The notes beneath the pieces were generated by a model. The model did not search any database. It was not told where the DNA came from and saw nothing but the letters and a program-made list of their open reading frames with translations. This document shows, piece after piece, positions 21,993 through 32,652 of a DNA stretch of 64,000 nt. The stretch is from Gracilaria domingensis (lineage: Eukaryota; Rhodophyta; Florideophyceae; Gracilariales; Gracilariaceae): assembly GCA_022539475.1 (NCBI GenBank), contig VCMS01000152.1:62001-126000 (forward strand), in the 5' to 3' direction. Position 1 is the stretch's first letter. The number at the start of each line of letters is the position of its first letter. A program made the position numbers and the translations under genes.

Positions 21993-22475
21993 TCAGTTTT
22001 GTTCTTGCGAGCTACGCCACTCGCGCCATCCACCGTACTTTGTAATATCCTGCGTGACGATACCCTTTGACTGACATGCGGCACTATCTGCTGCCCATCC
22101 TTCGCAAGTGAAACCTTTTACAGCCGTATCGTCGTCGACAAAAACTGTTCCGAATCCGAGGGGTGATGGGACAAATTTGAACAGGGCTCCAAGGTTTTCA
22201 TCGGGCAGGTCCCATATTTCAAGTGATATTGAGTTGCAATGAGATCCTCCAAGTGGATGATATATCATGCCAGGTTTGGTGGGAGAGCCTTCGCTGGAGA
22301 GGGCGTGCATTGTATAACGGGGGGCAGACTTTGCGGCACGAACAAGCTTTGCTTGGAGATCGATTAGTTGATAGTTCAAGCGCCCACCCGACAGGTGAAG
22401 GCCACAAACTGCAAAATGCATGAGTGAGCTGGTGGAGAAAGATGTCTAAATGTTCCTTACCTCAAGGATGCTACC
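21993..22475 (-). CDS. Allophanate-hydrolase C-terminal-domain protein (partial, 5' end unresolved)
   Basis: The exon 22408-21993 encodes a domain matching the C-terminal domain of allophanate hydrolase (AtzF/DUR1 type): VCGLHLSGGRLNYQL, YTMHAL, KPGMIYHPLGG, PLGFGTVFVDDDTAVKGFTCEG and DITKYGGWREW. A likely 66-bp intron (22409-22474, GTAGCA...TTTTGCAG) joins it in phase to an upstream exon reading ...DALSKAYRA. No amidase domain is found in front, although the full enzyme needs one. The first exon and start codon were not identified between 22476 and the UROD start. Either it is a stand-alone AtzF-C protein or a truncated gene. A second donor (GTAAGG) nearby would shift the frame. Confidence 0.6.
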
Positions 22476-22978
22476 AGCGCGATACGCTTTGCTCAGCGCA
22501 TCCACATGTGTTGAAGGCGAATATCCTCTTCGTTCTTGTTCTTCATCAATAAAAGAGTTCCGGGGTTCTTCTTTTGAGGTATGCTTACAGCAGAAGTGAG
22601 AGCTGATTTATCGCCGAATGGGATCCTTGGCAAGAAGATATCTCGGCCGCACAGATTTGTTTGGAGACAGTGAGATTTGGAATGCCCCTGTCACATGCCC
22701 CTACGTAGCACATCGGGTGTGTGGTGTCCACGGATTCCCAAGAGATCGCCAGCGAGATGACGCTTCGCGGGGTGAACGGTCGTTGTTTTTTTGGGCTTTT
22801 CAAAGGGTTGTGTTCCCAGTGCAGTTGAGCTCACATGGATCTTCATCTAACGGTGCACTAGGAATTCGGACGTGAATCTCGGAAACGTACCTTCGTAGTT
22901 GCCATCAACCACGATCTGTACTGCACCAAAGCTTTCTGAGCATTTCGGCTTCCATTCCGAGTCAGTATCACCGGAAAC

Positions 22979-24145
22979 ATGAGTGCCCAAGCCTTCGTTG
23001 CTCCAATATGGCCATGTAGCCTTCCCCGCAACAATCTCTCGTCCAGATGCAACCGCAACGAGCCACGAAATGGCACGAAGACGGCTCCCATTGCTTCCGC
23101 TGCTGTGACCACAGAAGCGCCACTTCTAGTTCGCGCAGGACGAGGTGAACCCGTTCCTCGCCCGCCGGTGTGGATGATGCGCCAGGCTGGGCGGTATATG
23201 AAGGTATACCAAGAGCTAGCCAAGAAGCATCCCAGTTTCCGTGAGCGATCTGAGGTACCTGAACTTTCAATCGAGATATCTCTGCAGCCGTGGCGTGCGT
23301 TCAAGCCAGATGGTGTCATTTTGTTTTCGGATATTCTGACTCCACTACCAGGAATGGGTGTGCCTTTTGACATTCCAGATCGCGGGCCGGTCATTGACCC
23401 TCCGCTACGAACGAAGGAGCAGATCGAAGCAGTGCACGAGATTGACTGCGAGAAGACTGCTCCGTTTGTTCGGGAAACTCTACAGGCATTGAGAAAAGAA
23501 GTAGAAGGGCAAGCAGCTGTGCTTGGGTTTGTAGGTGCGCCGTACACCCTGGCAACTTACTGTATTGAGGGTGGTTCGTCGAAGAGCTATACGACGATTA
23601 AGAAGATGGCGTACACGGAACCAGAACTGCTACACACTCTTCTGTCGAAGTTCGCTGATAATATCGCCGACTACTGCATTTACCAGATCGACTCAGGGGC
23701 TCAAGTTGTTCAGATGTTTGATTCATGGGCAGGTCAGCTCGCTCCGATGGATTATGACGTGTTTGCAGGCCCTTACCAAAAGCGAGTCGTCGACAAAGTT
23801 AAGAAAGCACATCCTGATGTGCCTTTCATTTTGTACATCTCACAGGGCGGAACCCTGTTGGAACGCATGGCAGGAACGGGAGTTGATATCGTTTCCATCG
23901 ATTGGACTGTTGATATGGCTGATGCCAGAAAGAGATTGGGAAGTGAAGTCATGGTGCAAGGTAATCTCGACCCAGCAGTGTTACTAGGATCTAAAGAGTT
24001 AATTAGGGAGAGAACGTTGGATGTCATTCGCAAGGCCGGGCGGACTGGGCATATATGCAACCTTGGTCACGGAGTTATCCCGGCAACGCCCGAAGAGAAT
24101 GTGGAGTGCTTCTTCAAGACTGTCCAGGAATTCTCATGGGACTAG
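22979..24145 (+). CDS. hemE: Uroporphyrinogen decarboxylase, plastid-targeted
   Basis: 388 residues from ATG at 22979. Residues 1-45 are basic and Ser/Asn/Arg-rich, as expected for a plastid transit peptide. The mature part is a complete [17 protein letters not shown] with the active-site Arg residues, [12 protein letters not shown] with the key Asp, [32 protein letters not shown] and the C-terminal [13 protein letters not shown]. It removes four acetate carboxyls from uroporphyrinogen III to give coproporphyrinogen III, the branch leading to heme, chlorophyll and bilins. It is intronless and divergent from the allophanate-hydrolase-like gene. No other tetrapyrrole gene is adjacent; ChlD lies 10 kb to the right. 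Confidence 0.96.
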   Translation: MSAQAFVAPIWPCSLPRNNLSSRCNRNEPRNGTKTAPIASAAVTTEAPLLVRAGRGEPVPRPPVWMMRQAGRYMKVYQELAKKHPSFRERSEVPELSIEISLQPWRAFKPDGVILFSDILTPLPGMGVPFDIPDRGPVIDPPLRTKEQIEAVHEIDCEKTAPFVRETLQALRKEVEGQAAVLGFVGAPYTLATYCIEGGSSKSYTTIKKMAYTEPELLHTLLSKFADNIADYCIYQIDSGAQVVQMFDSWAGQLAPMDYDVFAGPYQKRVVDKVKKAHPDVPFILYISQGGTLLERMAGTGVDIVSIDWTVDMADARKRLGSEVMVQGNLDPAVLLGSKELIRERTLDVIRKAGRTGHICNLGHGVIPATPEENVECFFKTVQEFSWD

Positions 24146-24385
24146 GCGCTTATACCAATTGCTCCCGTGGTGAGAATGCACGCAAAGGTTTTATATTAAA
24201 CTCTGACTTGATTCTCTTGGCAGAGTTCCTTTCAATTCCGTTAGCGAACTTTGCTCTGCACTTGTATCACCTTTAAAACCGTCATGACCATCATGAGAGC
24301 CATTCATGTACGATGATGTGCACCATTTCATTATGCATACTGTTTTAGCTTGTACCACAAATTTCCTACGTTGAAGGTAGATATA

Positions 24386-25708
24386 TCAAGTATTGTTCGA
24401 AGAACTTGACGCCGAAATGATGCGACCGTCCCAGTCCACAAGGATAGGTGGATCGTCAGGCATCACGAATTGTTCTTCATTTCCACGGAATATGGGGAAA
24501 TCCGTTTTTGGTTTGTTCTTAGAATAATGTAGTCCTGCTTCTCTCCAATTGGCAGCCAAAGTAGTTCCGTCAGGAAGATTCGCCGTAACTGTGAAGTAAC
24601 CCTTTTCTTCAACGAATTTAATCCACCATTGACTCCACATTGTAGGCGCGAATCCGTTTACTTCTTGCTCCTTGTACCAGGATGTTGTCATGAGACCTTT
24701 CACGTATGGTTTTTCATTGCGGGCTCTCTTCTCTTCAAACCAATTTCTGAACTCCACCCATTGGTCTCGCTGAGGAGCAAAGCCCCATGTTCCCAAGAGC
24801 TTGTATTTGAACACTGTATGCTCCTCTGGGATCTTCAGAGGTCCACTTGCGACACCTTTGATTTGTTTTGGCCGAAGAGTAGGTCTCTGTAATGTGAATG
24901 CACCTACATCCGCATCTTGGGCGTATGCAGCTCTTGCGACGCGAAGCCATTGATAGAAGGCTGGGGATACCTCAAGATCATCCTCAAGAATCACCGCAAA
25001 CTCCGTTGTTTCTTCAGTGATATTCCATGTGTATATCCACTGCTGGTACAAACCTGCATTGACTGCCCGTTTGTGAATAATCTTTGTACCATACTTCCAA
25101 TCAATCTCTCGGCTAGCCTGCAACACACCTTCATGAATACTGCCTTCTTTCGGTCTATCAATCCAGATGTCTAAGTCAACATGATCTTCCCCGAAATTTG
25201 CGAGATCCAGAGATTTCAACAGTCGTCGAAGGGATTTTTCTCGGTCCATTGTGATGACAATCATTCGAGCAAAAGGTTCCTCTGCTGCGTCGAAAGTTGG
25301 AGACTTCGTCACCTCATCCTCAATTTTGGGAGTGACAAGACTGATGTCCTCCTCCTTCTTATCTGTTGGGGCTGATTTTGGTATAAAGGCTTCGCTTTCG
25401 GAAACTAAAACGGCTGGGTAGTCATGCACACTAAGGGCCTTGATTGGTGGAGCCAAGGACTGCGAATCGGCTTTGGTTTGATTTTGATGTAGAGGAGCGA
25501 TACCCATCAGTGTGTGGAGAGCCATCATAGTCAGGGATGCTGATAAGAAAAAGATTATTACTCGCGAAATCAAAAGAGACCTAGAAGTTGGCAAAGTAGC
25601 TCCCCTCTCCTTCGTAGTCTTGACAGTGAGAACGTTGATCACAGAATCCGATAGACGCGCCATTCGCAGTCGAAGCGATGAAGGTGGATGCCCTTTCTGA
25701 GTCGACAT
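24386..25708 (-). CDS. Type II membrane glycosyltransferase (GT-A fold)
   Basis: 440 residues from ATG at 25708. A short basic cytosolic tail is followed by one membrane anchor (about residues 44-66, SLLISRVIIFFLSASLTMMALH), a Ser/Pro/Glu stem to about residue 140, and a luminal catalytic domain. That domain begins with RMIVITMDREKSLRRLLKSL, carries a DxD-like metal site in FAVILEDDLEVSP, and has the conserved LGTWGFAP stretch. This layout is that of Golgi glycosyltransferases. Donor and acceptor cannot be read from sequence; a role in cell-wall or glycoprotein sugar chains is inference. It converges on UROD with a 240-bp gap. Confidence 0.78.
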   Translation of the reverse strand: MSTQKGHPPSSLRLRMARLSDSVINVLTVKTTKERGATLPTSRSLLISRVIIFFLSASLTMMALHTLMGIAPLHQNQTKADSQSLAPPIKALSVHDYPAVLVSESEAFIPKSAPTDKKEEDISLVTPKIEDEVTKSPTFDAAEEPFARMIVITMDREKSLRRLLKSLDLANFGEDHVDLDIWIDRPKEGSIHEGVLQASREIDWKYGTKIIHKRAVNAGLYQQWIYTWNITEETTEFAVILEDDLEVSPAFYQWLRVARAAYAQDADVGAFTLQRPTLRPKQIKGVASGPLKIPEEHTVFKYKLLGTWGFAPQRDQWVEFRNWFEEKRARNEKPYVKGLMTTSWYKEQEVNGFAPTMWSQWWIKFVEEKGYFTVTANLPDGTTLAANWREAGLHYSKNKPKTDFPIFRGNEEQFVMPDDPPILVDWDGRIISASSSSNNT

Positions 25709-26471
25709 GTTAGTGAGCGTGTGCTAGAAAGACTTGCCAAACTTCTGCAAAGAAGGCCTTTGTTATTCAATATCACTATCGTGGATTCTGGTAAGCCCCA
25801 GTTGTTCGTATACACGAATCGATATATTCTCCCTCAAAAACCCCACAAAACCTTCAGAAACGGTTCCGGTAATTAGTATTCTTGTGCTTTGTCAGAGCCT
25901 GCTTCTTGAGAACGAGCTCTACGAAGGTTTGTCTTCAGGAAGAGCTTCGAATACTCGATTGGGACTGCGCTGTCACCGGCAGCCACATCCATCAGGCTTT
26001 CCCTATTGGACGTGGAGCAACACTGCTGGGCGCTCTACGCAGTGGGTTTCCGTATTTTAATTTAAAAAGCTGTCATAAGGATGTGTGTGCACTCGACTGT
26101 GCATTATGCGAACCATGTATGCAAACTAGAGAGGACTTCATAATCAGGTATTAATCATTCCCCAGTGCGAGGTCTTCTCTCTCTCTATTACATTACGGGC
26201 GCAGTAGTCATTCAGAATGACTCGTTCCTACTTGCTGCAGTGTTGACCAGTTCTCGACATGGAAGCTTGTTCCTAGTATAAGGATAGCCCATATGAAATG
26301 ATTCAATGTGCAATACTGTAGTTTTCCTTGCTACAAAAATGATGGCGACGTTATTGCTCCTCTCCAGGACAACAAAGCTTTCCACCCCTCAATTATGGAG
26401 CCTCAGTCTGCGAATCCGGCTGTGAAACACAAGTCTATCTTTCAACAGGCTGGATCAATACGGCATATACT
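25709..26471. other. Gene-free spacer
   Basis: No supported gene. A short CT run (TCTCTCTCTC) lies near 26175. The stretch presumably holds the promoter of the glycosyltransferase on its left side and the 3' end of the syntaxin gene on its right. Confidence 0.5.
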
Positions 26472-27365
26472 TTAGAAGAAAAACAAAGACCGTCGTCGAC
26501 TCATCCATTCCATAAACAATAAAGCAAACGTAAGTAGCAATGCAAGCATGGCCAATCCGTATTTCAAATTTGGTCGTTGTTGCTTCATTTTCCTAAGCTC
26601 CCGATTGCCGCGCTCGACGTGAAGAGTTGCTTCCACAGCGAGGTTATATATGGTTTCGATTTCTCTGGCTTGTTCCAACACTTTCGTAGCGAAAACGTGA
26701 TTGAGGTTGGCAATCTCGAAAACAGTGCGTTCTGCTTCTTTAACTCTCTCCCTGGTTTCTACCAGTTCACTCACCAGTGTGGCGTTTTCTTGCGCAAATT
26801 GCTGCTCCAACGGGGCTATTTGGTCAATGTCGTCTACTTCTTCTTCTCCTCTTCTTCTCTCGCGGGCCATTTCTTGTGCTATGAGCGGGTCGTACTGTAC
26901 TCTTGCACGTTCTTTAGCTGCAATCGCCTCCCTAATTCGCGCGCCTCGAAGTGTCTCCGAAAGTCTGCATACAGATTGCAAATTCTCATTGAGAATAACA
27001 ACGACGCCCAGCTTGTGTGCCGGAAATGATGCACCTGGGCTTTTTCGCAGTTCCGTAACAGCCGTTTCTTTGAGCTTTTCGATTTGATTCATGGCGGTGC
27101 GCAGGAATTGTGCAACTGCTGAATCAACCTGATCTCGTTCACCATCTTTCATACCCCGCGTAGAGAAATCCAAATACCTCACTTTACACTTTTCAATGAA
27201 TGCTTTCATGTCGAGAATTTGGGACGTGAGTCGAATCGCAAGCTTCGTAAACGCGTGTGGTTCAACTTCATTGCTCTGCTTTATAGGAACAGTGCCATCC
27301 TTCAGTCGGTGATGGGCAGCAAGAGCAGAGAGCAACTCGCTGGTTCGATCGACGGGAATGATCAT
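26472..27365 (-). CDS. Syntaxin-18 / Ufe1-type Qa-SNARE
   Basis: ATG at 27365 (MIIPVDRTSELL) gives 297 residues; the frame extends upstream only from a GTG. The N-terminal half has the syntaxin-18 pattern (MKAFIEKCKVRYLDF, then DQVDSAVAQFLRTAMNQIEKLK). A heptad-like SNARE helix covers about residues 195-262 with a central Gln in KVLEQAREIETIYNLAVEA. A C-terminal membrane anchor (LAMLALLLTFALLFMEW) follows, then a short basic tail. Syntaxin-18 is the ER SNARE for retrograde vesicles from the Golgi, working with Sec20, Use1 and the Dsl1/NRZ tether. It is intronless and divergent from the HSP20 gene 800 bp away. Confidence 0.88.
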   Translation of the reverse strand: MIIPVDRTSELLSALAAHHRLKDGTVPIKQSNEVEPHAFTKLAIRLTSQILDMKAFIEKCKVRYLDFSTRGMKDGERDQVDSAVAQFLRTAMNQIEKLKETAVTELRKSPGASFPAHKLGVVVILNENLQSVCRLSETLRGARIREAIAAKERARVQYDPLIAQEMARERRRGEEEVDDIDQIAPLEQQFAQENATLVSELVETRERVKEAERTVFEIANLNHVFATKVLEQAREIETIYNLAVEATLHVERGNRELRKMKQQRPNLKYGLAMLALLLTFALLFMEWMSRRRSLFFF

Positions 27366-27905
27366 AGCCTGATTGGTAGTCTGCGGTTCGACAGACTGGT
27401 TTGACCGCCGGAACACGTTTCGCAGAACTCAGGAGGGGGAGCGGGACAGAGAGAGGTAAAGAAGCATCAAACTGCGAATTCAATGCATCCAAAGACCCAC
27501 ATTATCAGCAACTAGCACATAGCAAGTTCATATGAAAACGGTAGCACAAGCGTTATTGTTGCATAGCACGGATATCCTCACGGCGAGAGTTCAAGGTGCT
27601 GTGCGAATTATTCACTACGACAACAATGGAATGACCCAACATGGGAATGATCGTATAGAGCATTGAATTTTGGCACCTATTTGGAAACCGCAGGTTGAAA
27701 TTAATGCACTGCACGTCATATGTCTACGAAGGGCACACTTTTCACAGTTTTCTCTACTGCGCGTTCTCTACCGACAAATCTTCATGACCTGCGAGATACT
27801 TCAAAGTTCGAGCAACTCCTGGAGGAGCTAGCCAACTAGGAGGATGCGGCTCATCCTGCAGCTACGAAGGTAGTAGTCTAAGAGGGAGTGGAGAACATGA
27901 TTTGC

Positions 27906-28051
27906 GAAATTTCTTTCCATGCAGCTTTTTCTGAAGGAACAATTCCATGTGCAGCATGACGGTCTCGTCTAGAAACTTCTGGTGTCTTCTAGAAAGTCCT
28001 CTCTTCGTCATCATGGAATGTTCTACTTCTGCCGCCAAATCTCTATATAAG
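27906..28051 (+). promoter_or_regulatory. Heat-shock promoter: four HSE cores and a TATA box
   Basis: Exact heat-shock-element cores occur at 27906-27913 (GAAATTTC), 27972-27979 (GAAACTTC), 27987-27994 (TTCTAGAA) and 28016-28023 (GAATGTTC), followed by TATATAAG at 28044-28051. The HSP20 start codon is 123 bp past the TATA box. Two cores lie only 7 bases apart, which suits binding of trimeric heat-shock factors. Confidence 0.85.
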
Positions 28052-28173
28052 CGCACTCACAACTCTTCGTAACAACAATTCCCTCCCTTTCACACAACCG
28101 TTCCACTACTCAAGACAACCAACTATCATCTGTACGACCTTAATTCTCTTCACTTCAACCACACTTTAAACAA

Positions 28174-28674
28174 ATGGCTCTCTCATTCGCAAGAAGTGTC
28201 GATCCTTTCTTTCCCTTCACTTCTTCCCGCAGGGAACTCCGAAGGCTTTTTGAATTTGCAGAAGAGATGGAAAGCACGTTTGATGCTTCGGATGCTGTTG
28301 AACACCTGACTCCGAACTATCGTTACCACCGAGCAACTGATGGTCTCCGCCTTGAAATTGAACTTCCTGGCGTAGCCAAGGAACACATCGAGATAGAGAT
28401 AAATGGTTCGACGCTTTCTATAACGGGACAACGTTTCAAAGCGGAGACGGCTATTTCTGAAGACCAAAACGGCGGAGATGAACAGAAGGAGGGCAAAGAT
28501 ATAACTATGGCGGACAAAAGCATAGTTAAGCACGTCTATAAACTGCGCGTCAAGGTTGGGGACAATGTTGACAAGGACAATGTGAAAGCTGAGCATAGGA
28601 ATGGCGTGTTGAACATGTACGTTCCATTCAAGGGGGATGGAGGTGTTCGTAAGATTGCGATTACTGAAAGCTAG
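28174..28674 (+). CDS. Small heat-shock protein HSP20
   Basis: 166 residues from ATG at 28174, a usual length for cytosolic class sHSPs. The N-terminal arm (MALSFARSVDPFFPF) is followed by the alpha-crystallin domain from about residue 50: YRYHRATDGLRLEIELPGV, IEIEINGSTLSITGQR, an acidic loop (EDQNGGDEQKEGKD), then VYKLRVKVGDNVDKDNVKAEHRNGVLNMYVP with the signature GVLN. It is an ATP-independent holdase that binds unfolding proteins. No transit peptide is evident. The upstream region holds a textbook heat-shock promoter, so strong heat induction is expected. No intron. Confidence 0.95.
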   Translation: MALSFARSVDPFFPFTSSRRELRRLFEFAEEMESTFDASDAVEHLTPNYRYHRATDGLRLEIELPGVAKEHIEIEINGSTLSITGQRFKAETAISEDQNGGDEQKEGKDITMADKSIVKHVYKLRVKVGDNVDKDNVKAEHRNGVLNMYVPFKGDGGVRKIAITES

Positions 28675-29571
28675 GTTGATCGATTTTGGATATTCTGAAA
28701 CCGAACGTAGTCGAAAGTGACGTGTAAACCTCTGTTGTTTATTTCTTTTTGTAAACAGTGCTAAGAACGAAAAATACTCTGCCCTCAACTCTTCGATGTG
28801 CACATCTTGCCTCTCGAGGGCCGACATGAGCTCAAAAGCAGTCCAAAACCTAGTGACGAAGATACTATGACTAGGAATAAAGTAGGCACAAAGCTCCCAA
28901 CACTGATGCATGCAGAAGTAGAAGAATTCTGCTCATAGGATTATGACTCTCACTAGCGTTCGAGAGTTCGACTCGATTACTTTCCACTTACCAACTGTCC
29001 TAGGTAACTACAAGCTCTTCTATAGTCTTCGCGTTTTGACCTTAGCCTCGTTAGCAAACGCCGATAACAGGATCCTGCGTGGCGATGCAGACCACTATAG
29101 CGCATGAAAACCGTCGTAGAAACCAATCCTGGATTATTATTACATCCATGATAGCTCCACCTTCAGTAGAAGGCTCACTGAGAATTAAGAAATATAGACT
29201 CCGAAAGTTGTTGCTTTAAGGGCAGACAAAACTGTATACAAAATGAAATTGCCAAGAAACCACATATCTATTTGTATATAAGTCAAGAAGTTCTTCCTTC
29301 GAGATGTTGAACCAAAACGATAGAATGTGCAAACGAGCCAACGTGAACGATAATGGTCGTGCACAATGTACGAAAACTGGCAAAGCGATTGGATTAGGTC
29401 TTGTCTCTAACCGAGAATTGACATTGAAAATGGGGCAACATAGATTACGGCATTCACCTGTACGACATCGCAAAATGAACTTGCGGTACGAAGGGTTTTA
29501 GAGCACATTGTGCTACAATGAGAGCCTGTTTTCAAGAACGATCTCGATATCGTTTTCAGTTTCGGAAGGAT
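28675..29571. other. Gene-free spacer
   Basis: About 900 bases between the HSP20 stop and the stop of the NDUFAF6-like gene. Short frames exist on both strands but none shows a family motif or good coding character. I see nothing else in it. Confidence 0.5.
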
Positions 29572-30518
29572 TTATCTTCTCAAACGAGCAAGAAGCAATC
29601 TCATTTGTAACGAAAGCGGGTATGTTGTTCTCAAACCCTGCTCCAACCGCTTATCAAAAGGATTATCACCAGCTTTCTGTAATCGCCGTAAATATATATC
29701 GGCCATGAGTAACGGCCAAAACGCTTGCTTAACTGGATAAGGCATCGAACTGCTCCTGACTTGTGCGACTTTCAAACAACGCCGTGCCCTTCTTGCCACA
29801 GTTCTGAATACATGTAGAGCATCACCCTCTCCTGAGATAAGCTCCGAGTGTGGGACTCCAAATTGTGCCACAAGATTTCTTGGCATGTAAGAGAGTCTGG
29901 ACGCAGCATGTGCTGGTGCCCCACGCAAAATAATAGATAGTCCCACTGCCGCCCCTGCCACCTTTGCTATGTTCCCGACATGGGGGGCTCCACCAAGAAG
30001 AAGGGCATGAAGATGAATTAGGGGTCCTTGCGTGCGTTCACCAAAGCTTTGGAGTTCAGGTATCGAGCTGAAATTCGGATACGACAAATCGGCCTCTCTC
30101 GCTTCGATTAAAGTGTGAAGGAGATCAAAGTTGACATGGGGAAATGAAGATATCGCTTCCGCAAGAACATCTAAAACCGGTGAGGCGGGGTTTGGGTTGG
30201 GATTCGAGAGAATATCTGCAAACTGAGAACGGAAAAACTGCAACCGGAGAAGGCCAAGATCTTCGTTTGACACACTGGAACGAACTATGATATTCTGTTG
30301 TTAGTCGAAGTTCCGCATTGGATCTGTCGATTATGATACTACTTACTGTTGGCTAGTTCGATATTGAAAGCTCGGATCGCAGCATGAGCTCTTGAAACAG
30401 ATCGAATTTGGAGTAGATTAGCCAAGTAGTTTTCGTTGTCATTGTTGCGAAGGAGAGCAAGGGTGTAGGCGAGATTCTCTTGAGTCGCAACGTAAGGTAC
30501 AGCCTTCGCGTCAAACAT
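29572..30518 (-). CDS. NDUFAF6-like complex I assembly factor (two exons)
   Basis: Exons are 30518-30347 and 30284-29572, with a 62-bp intron (GTAAGT...CATAG); together they encode 294 residues. The splice was chosen because it restores the family's spacing (RAFNIELANIRSSVSN, compare the RAFNVELAQVKDSVS pattern of NDUFAF6). The protein is a squalene/phytoene-synthase-fold member: AYTLALLRNNDNENYLANLL, LLRLQFFRSQF, a substrate-site-like LIEAREADL, and HVGNIAKVAGAAVGLSIILRGAP. The synthase Asp-rich motifs are not preserved, as in NDUFAF6, which acts in mitochondria in assembly of respiratory complex I. An obvious targeting peptide is not visible, so a further 5' exon is possible. Confidence 0.82.
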
Positions 30519-31357
30519 TGTGCCAACTTGCGAGTACGGGTATAAATGAAACAAATCTCACAATATTTCTGCTCTACGCTTGGCACCAAGTTGGTACGAG
30601 TGGGAGATACGAACGACACAAAAGTCAGAGCTTGCCATATACAAAATCCTTGCTTGGTTTTATGATGTTTTTGGGCCATGCAGAGGGCTACAACATCCTC
30701 ACAGATCGCCTCTCCAAGATTCTTGCATACTATGGACAGCATTGTCTACCGTACACATGGTGATCATAAGCTTTTGGACGAGGATCAGGGTTCAAAGAGA
30801 GAACAATCTCATGCAAAAAGGTGTGCGGGGTTCTATATGGATTTTCGAGATTAGACAAAAAGAGTTATTTGCAACATACAATATAGACCATGATGGTCTT
30901 CTTTTTCATCTTCTCGATATTCTGCACACATTACGAGTCTCTTTGATCTAACAGGGGTACAGAGGTTGTTGTGGCTGACCGTTCAGCTATCTTTGCAAGT
31001 TTGCAAATGGTCCAAAACAACATGTTTGCAAGCATAGTGGTATAGTTTTACCAGTGCAATGTACGATACTGGACAGCGATAACGCTAATTCGATGCCTCT
31101 TGTGAGCAGCCTTTCTTCGTACACCTAGCTGTTAAGTGGCGCTCAGTGAGCGCAGTATCATCAGTCCTTGTCAAGATCAAGATCTTCATGATCACCGCTA
31201 CTCACATGTAACAAATCAGAGTTGTTCGAAGTACGTGATCATATGCGAACTTCTTCGACGCCAATGGAATTTGGCCATGCAATTAAGTTCGCTTCCGGTT
31301 TAGGATATGTTTAGTGCGAACACAAGGTTAAAAAGTAGAATAAGTGCAGCTGCATAT
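30519..31357. other. Gene-free spacer
   Basis: About 840 bases without a supported gene between the NDUFAF6-like start and the TerC stop. A small open frame at 30580-30951 has no recognisable motif. Confidence 0.5.
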
Positions 31358-32437
31358 TTACACGCTATTTGATGGTGAAAGAGGGGCATCTTTGCGCTCA
31401 GGTAGGAGCAGTGACAAAACGATGCCCACGGCCAATGTGACAGTTACGACGGACAATGAAACGGCCACCCCAAAATCAAAGCCAAAACAGCCCGCAATCA
31501 TCTTAGCGCCGATGAATGCAAGCACGATGGACAAGGATTGTTTGAGAAAGCGCAGGGTGCCGATAGTATTGGACAGGACAAAAAACAAGGAACGCAAGCC
31601 CATGATGGCAAGAATGTTACTGGTATAAACGACAAAGGTGTCGCCTGATATACCCAACACAGCCGGCACGGAATCCAACGCAAAAACAACGTCGGACAGT
31701 TCTATGGCTACCAGAACGACCATGAGCGGTGTGACCATTGTGCGAGTGCCGTCGTGCACTAAGAATTTATCGCCTGCGTAATATTCAGTCACGGGAAGCA
31801 CGTTGCGGCTGAAAGCAATGATTCGATTGTCCTCCAAATCTGCGTCGTCGTCGTCCTCCAAGAGCAATTTGACTGCTGAATATATCAGCAGTATGGCGAA
31901 GGCAATGGCAAGCCATTGAAATTTGTCAATGAGTGCCTTGCCCGCCACGATCATAATTCCGCGCAGAACCATTGCCCCCACGATTCCATATCGCAACACA
32001 GTTTGCTGTGTATCCCTCGGCACCTTGAAATAACGAAAAATGAGAAGAAACACGAACAAGTTATCCACGGACAAGGAATACTCGACAATGTACGCGGTGG
32101 TGAACTCCAACGCTCGCTGCCATCCTCGAGCGAACGCGACAGTGACAGCAACAACGGCAGCAAGAAACACCCAAAACAGCGTTTGCAGCACGTGCGGCGT
32201 CGGTAACGGTAACAGGGACACTGCAGACACAGACTTATTCTTGCTCTTTGCGTGAGAAGGATCCGAACGCGATGCGGCTGCTGCGGCGCGAGACACGGTC
32301 TGCGCGCCGTTTTCTAGCGGAGGAAGACGTGATAGCATGCGGCCATGTGAGTTTGAGCGAGGGAGGGCGGAATGATAGGCAGTCGGGGGGCGGTCGATGG
32401 CCTCGACAGAGTCCGCCACTCGCGCTCGCGACGCCAT
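31358..32437 (-). CDS. TerC-family integral membrane protein
   Basis: 359 residues from ATG at 32437. An N-terminal Arg/Ser-rich leader of about 75 residues is compatible with plastid targeting. The body is a TerC protein with about seven to eight membrane helices and the family hallmarks EYSLSVDNLFVFLLIF and ELSDVVFALDSVPAVLGI, whose acidic residues are thought to bind metal. Plant plastid TerC is needed for thylakoid formation; bacterial relatives (Alx/MntP-type) export manganese or confer tellurite resistance. An acidic loop (LLLEDDDDADLEDN) separates the two halves. The gene is intronless and divergent from a decayed TIR-domain gene. Confidence 0.9.
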   Translation of the reverse strand: MASRARVADSVEAIDRPPTAYHSALPRSNSHGRMLSRLPPLENGAQTVSRAAAAASRSDPSHAKSKNKSVSAVSLLPLPTPHVLQTLFWVFLAAVVAVTVAFARGWQRALEFTTAYIVEYSLSVDNLFVFLLIFRYFKVPRDTQQTVLRYGIVGAMVLRGIMIVAGKALIDKFQWLAIAFAILLIYSAVKLLLEDDDDADLEDNRIIAFSRNVLPVTEYYAGDKFLVHDGTRTMVTPLMVVLVAIELSDVVFALDSVPAVLGISGDTFVVYTSNILAIMGLRSLFFVLSNTIGTLRFLKQSLSIVLAFIGAKMIAGCFGFDFGVAVSLSVVTVTLAVGIVLSLLLPERKDAPLSPSNSV

Positions 32438-32652
32438 GAGCGCCGCGCGCGGCTGAATTGCGCGCGTCTTTGGCTGCGGGGCGCCGGGCCTTGCTCACAT
32501 CGCCGGGTCGGTGTCACGCTCCCTGTTGTGTAGAGCCCTCTGCGGAACACTTTGCCGTTCGTCGCTGCCGCTGACAGCCGCATTGTCATGCCATCTCAAA
32601 CGATGTGAGCAGTTGTTTTTATGCCACGAACAGTTCAAAAGCAAAAAATTTA

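Noticed and set aside
21539-22084. 181-residue minus-strand frame
   Set aside because: Overlaps the end of the GPAT gene and the allophanate-hydrolase exon in other frames; no motif seen.
22858-23547. 229-residue minus-strand frame
   Set aside because: Antisense to the well-supported UROD gene and without family motifs.
28183-28911. 242-residue minus-strand frame
   Set aside because: Antisense to HSP20 over most of its length and without recognisable motifs.
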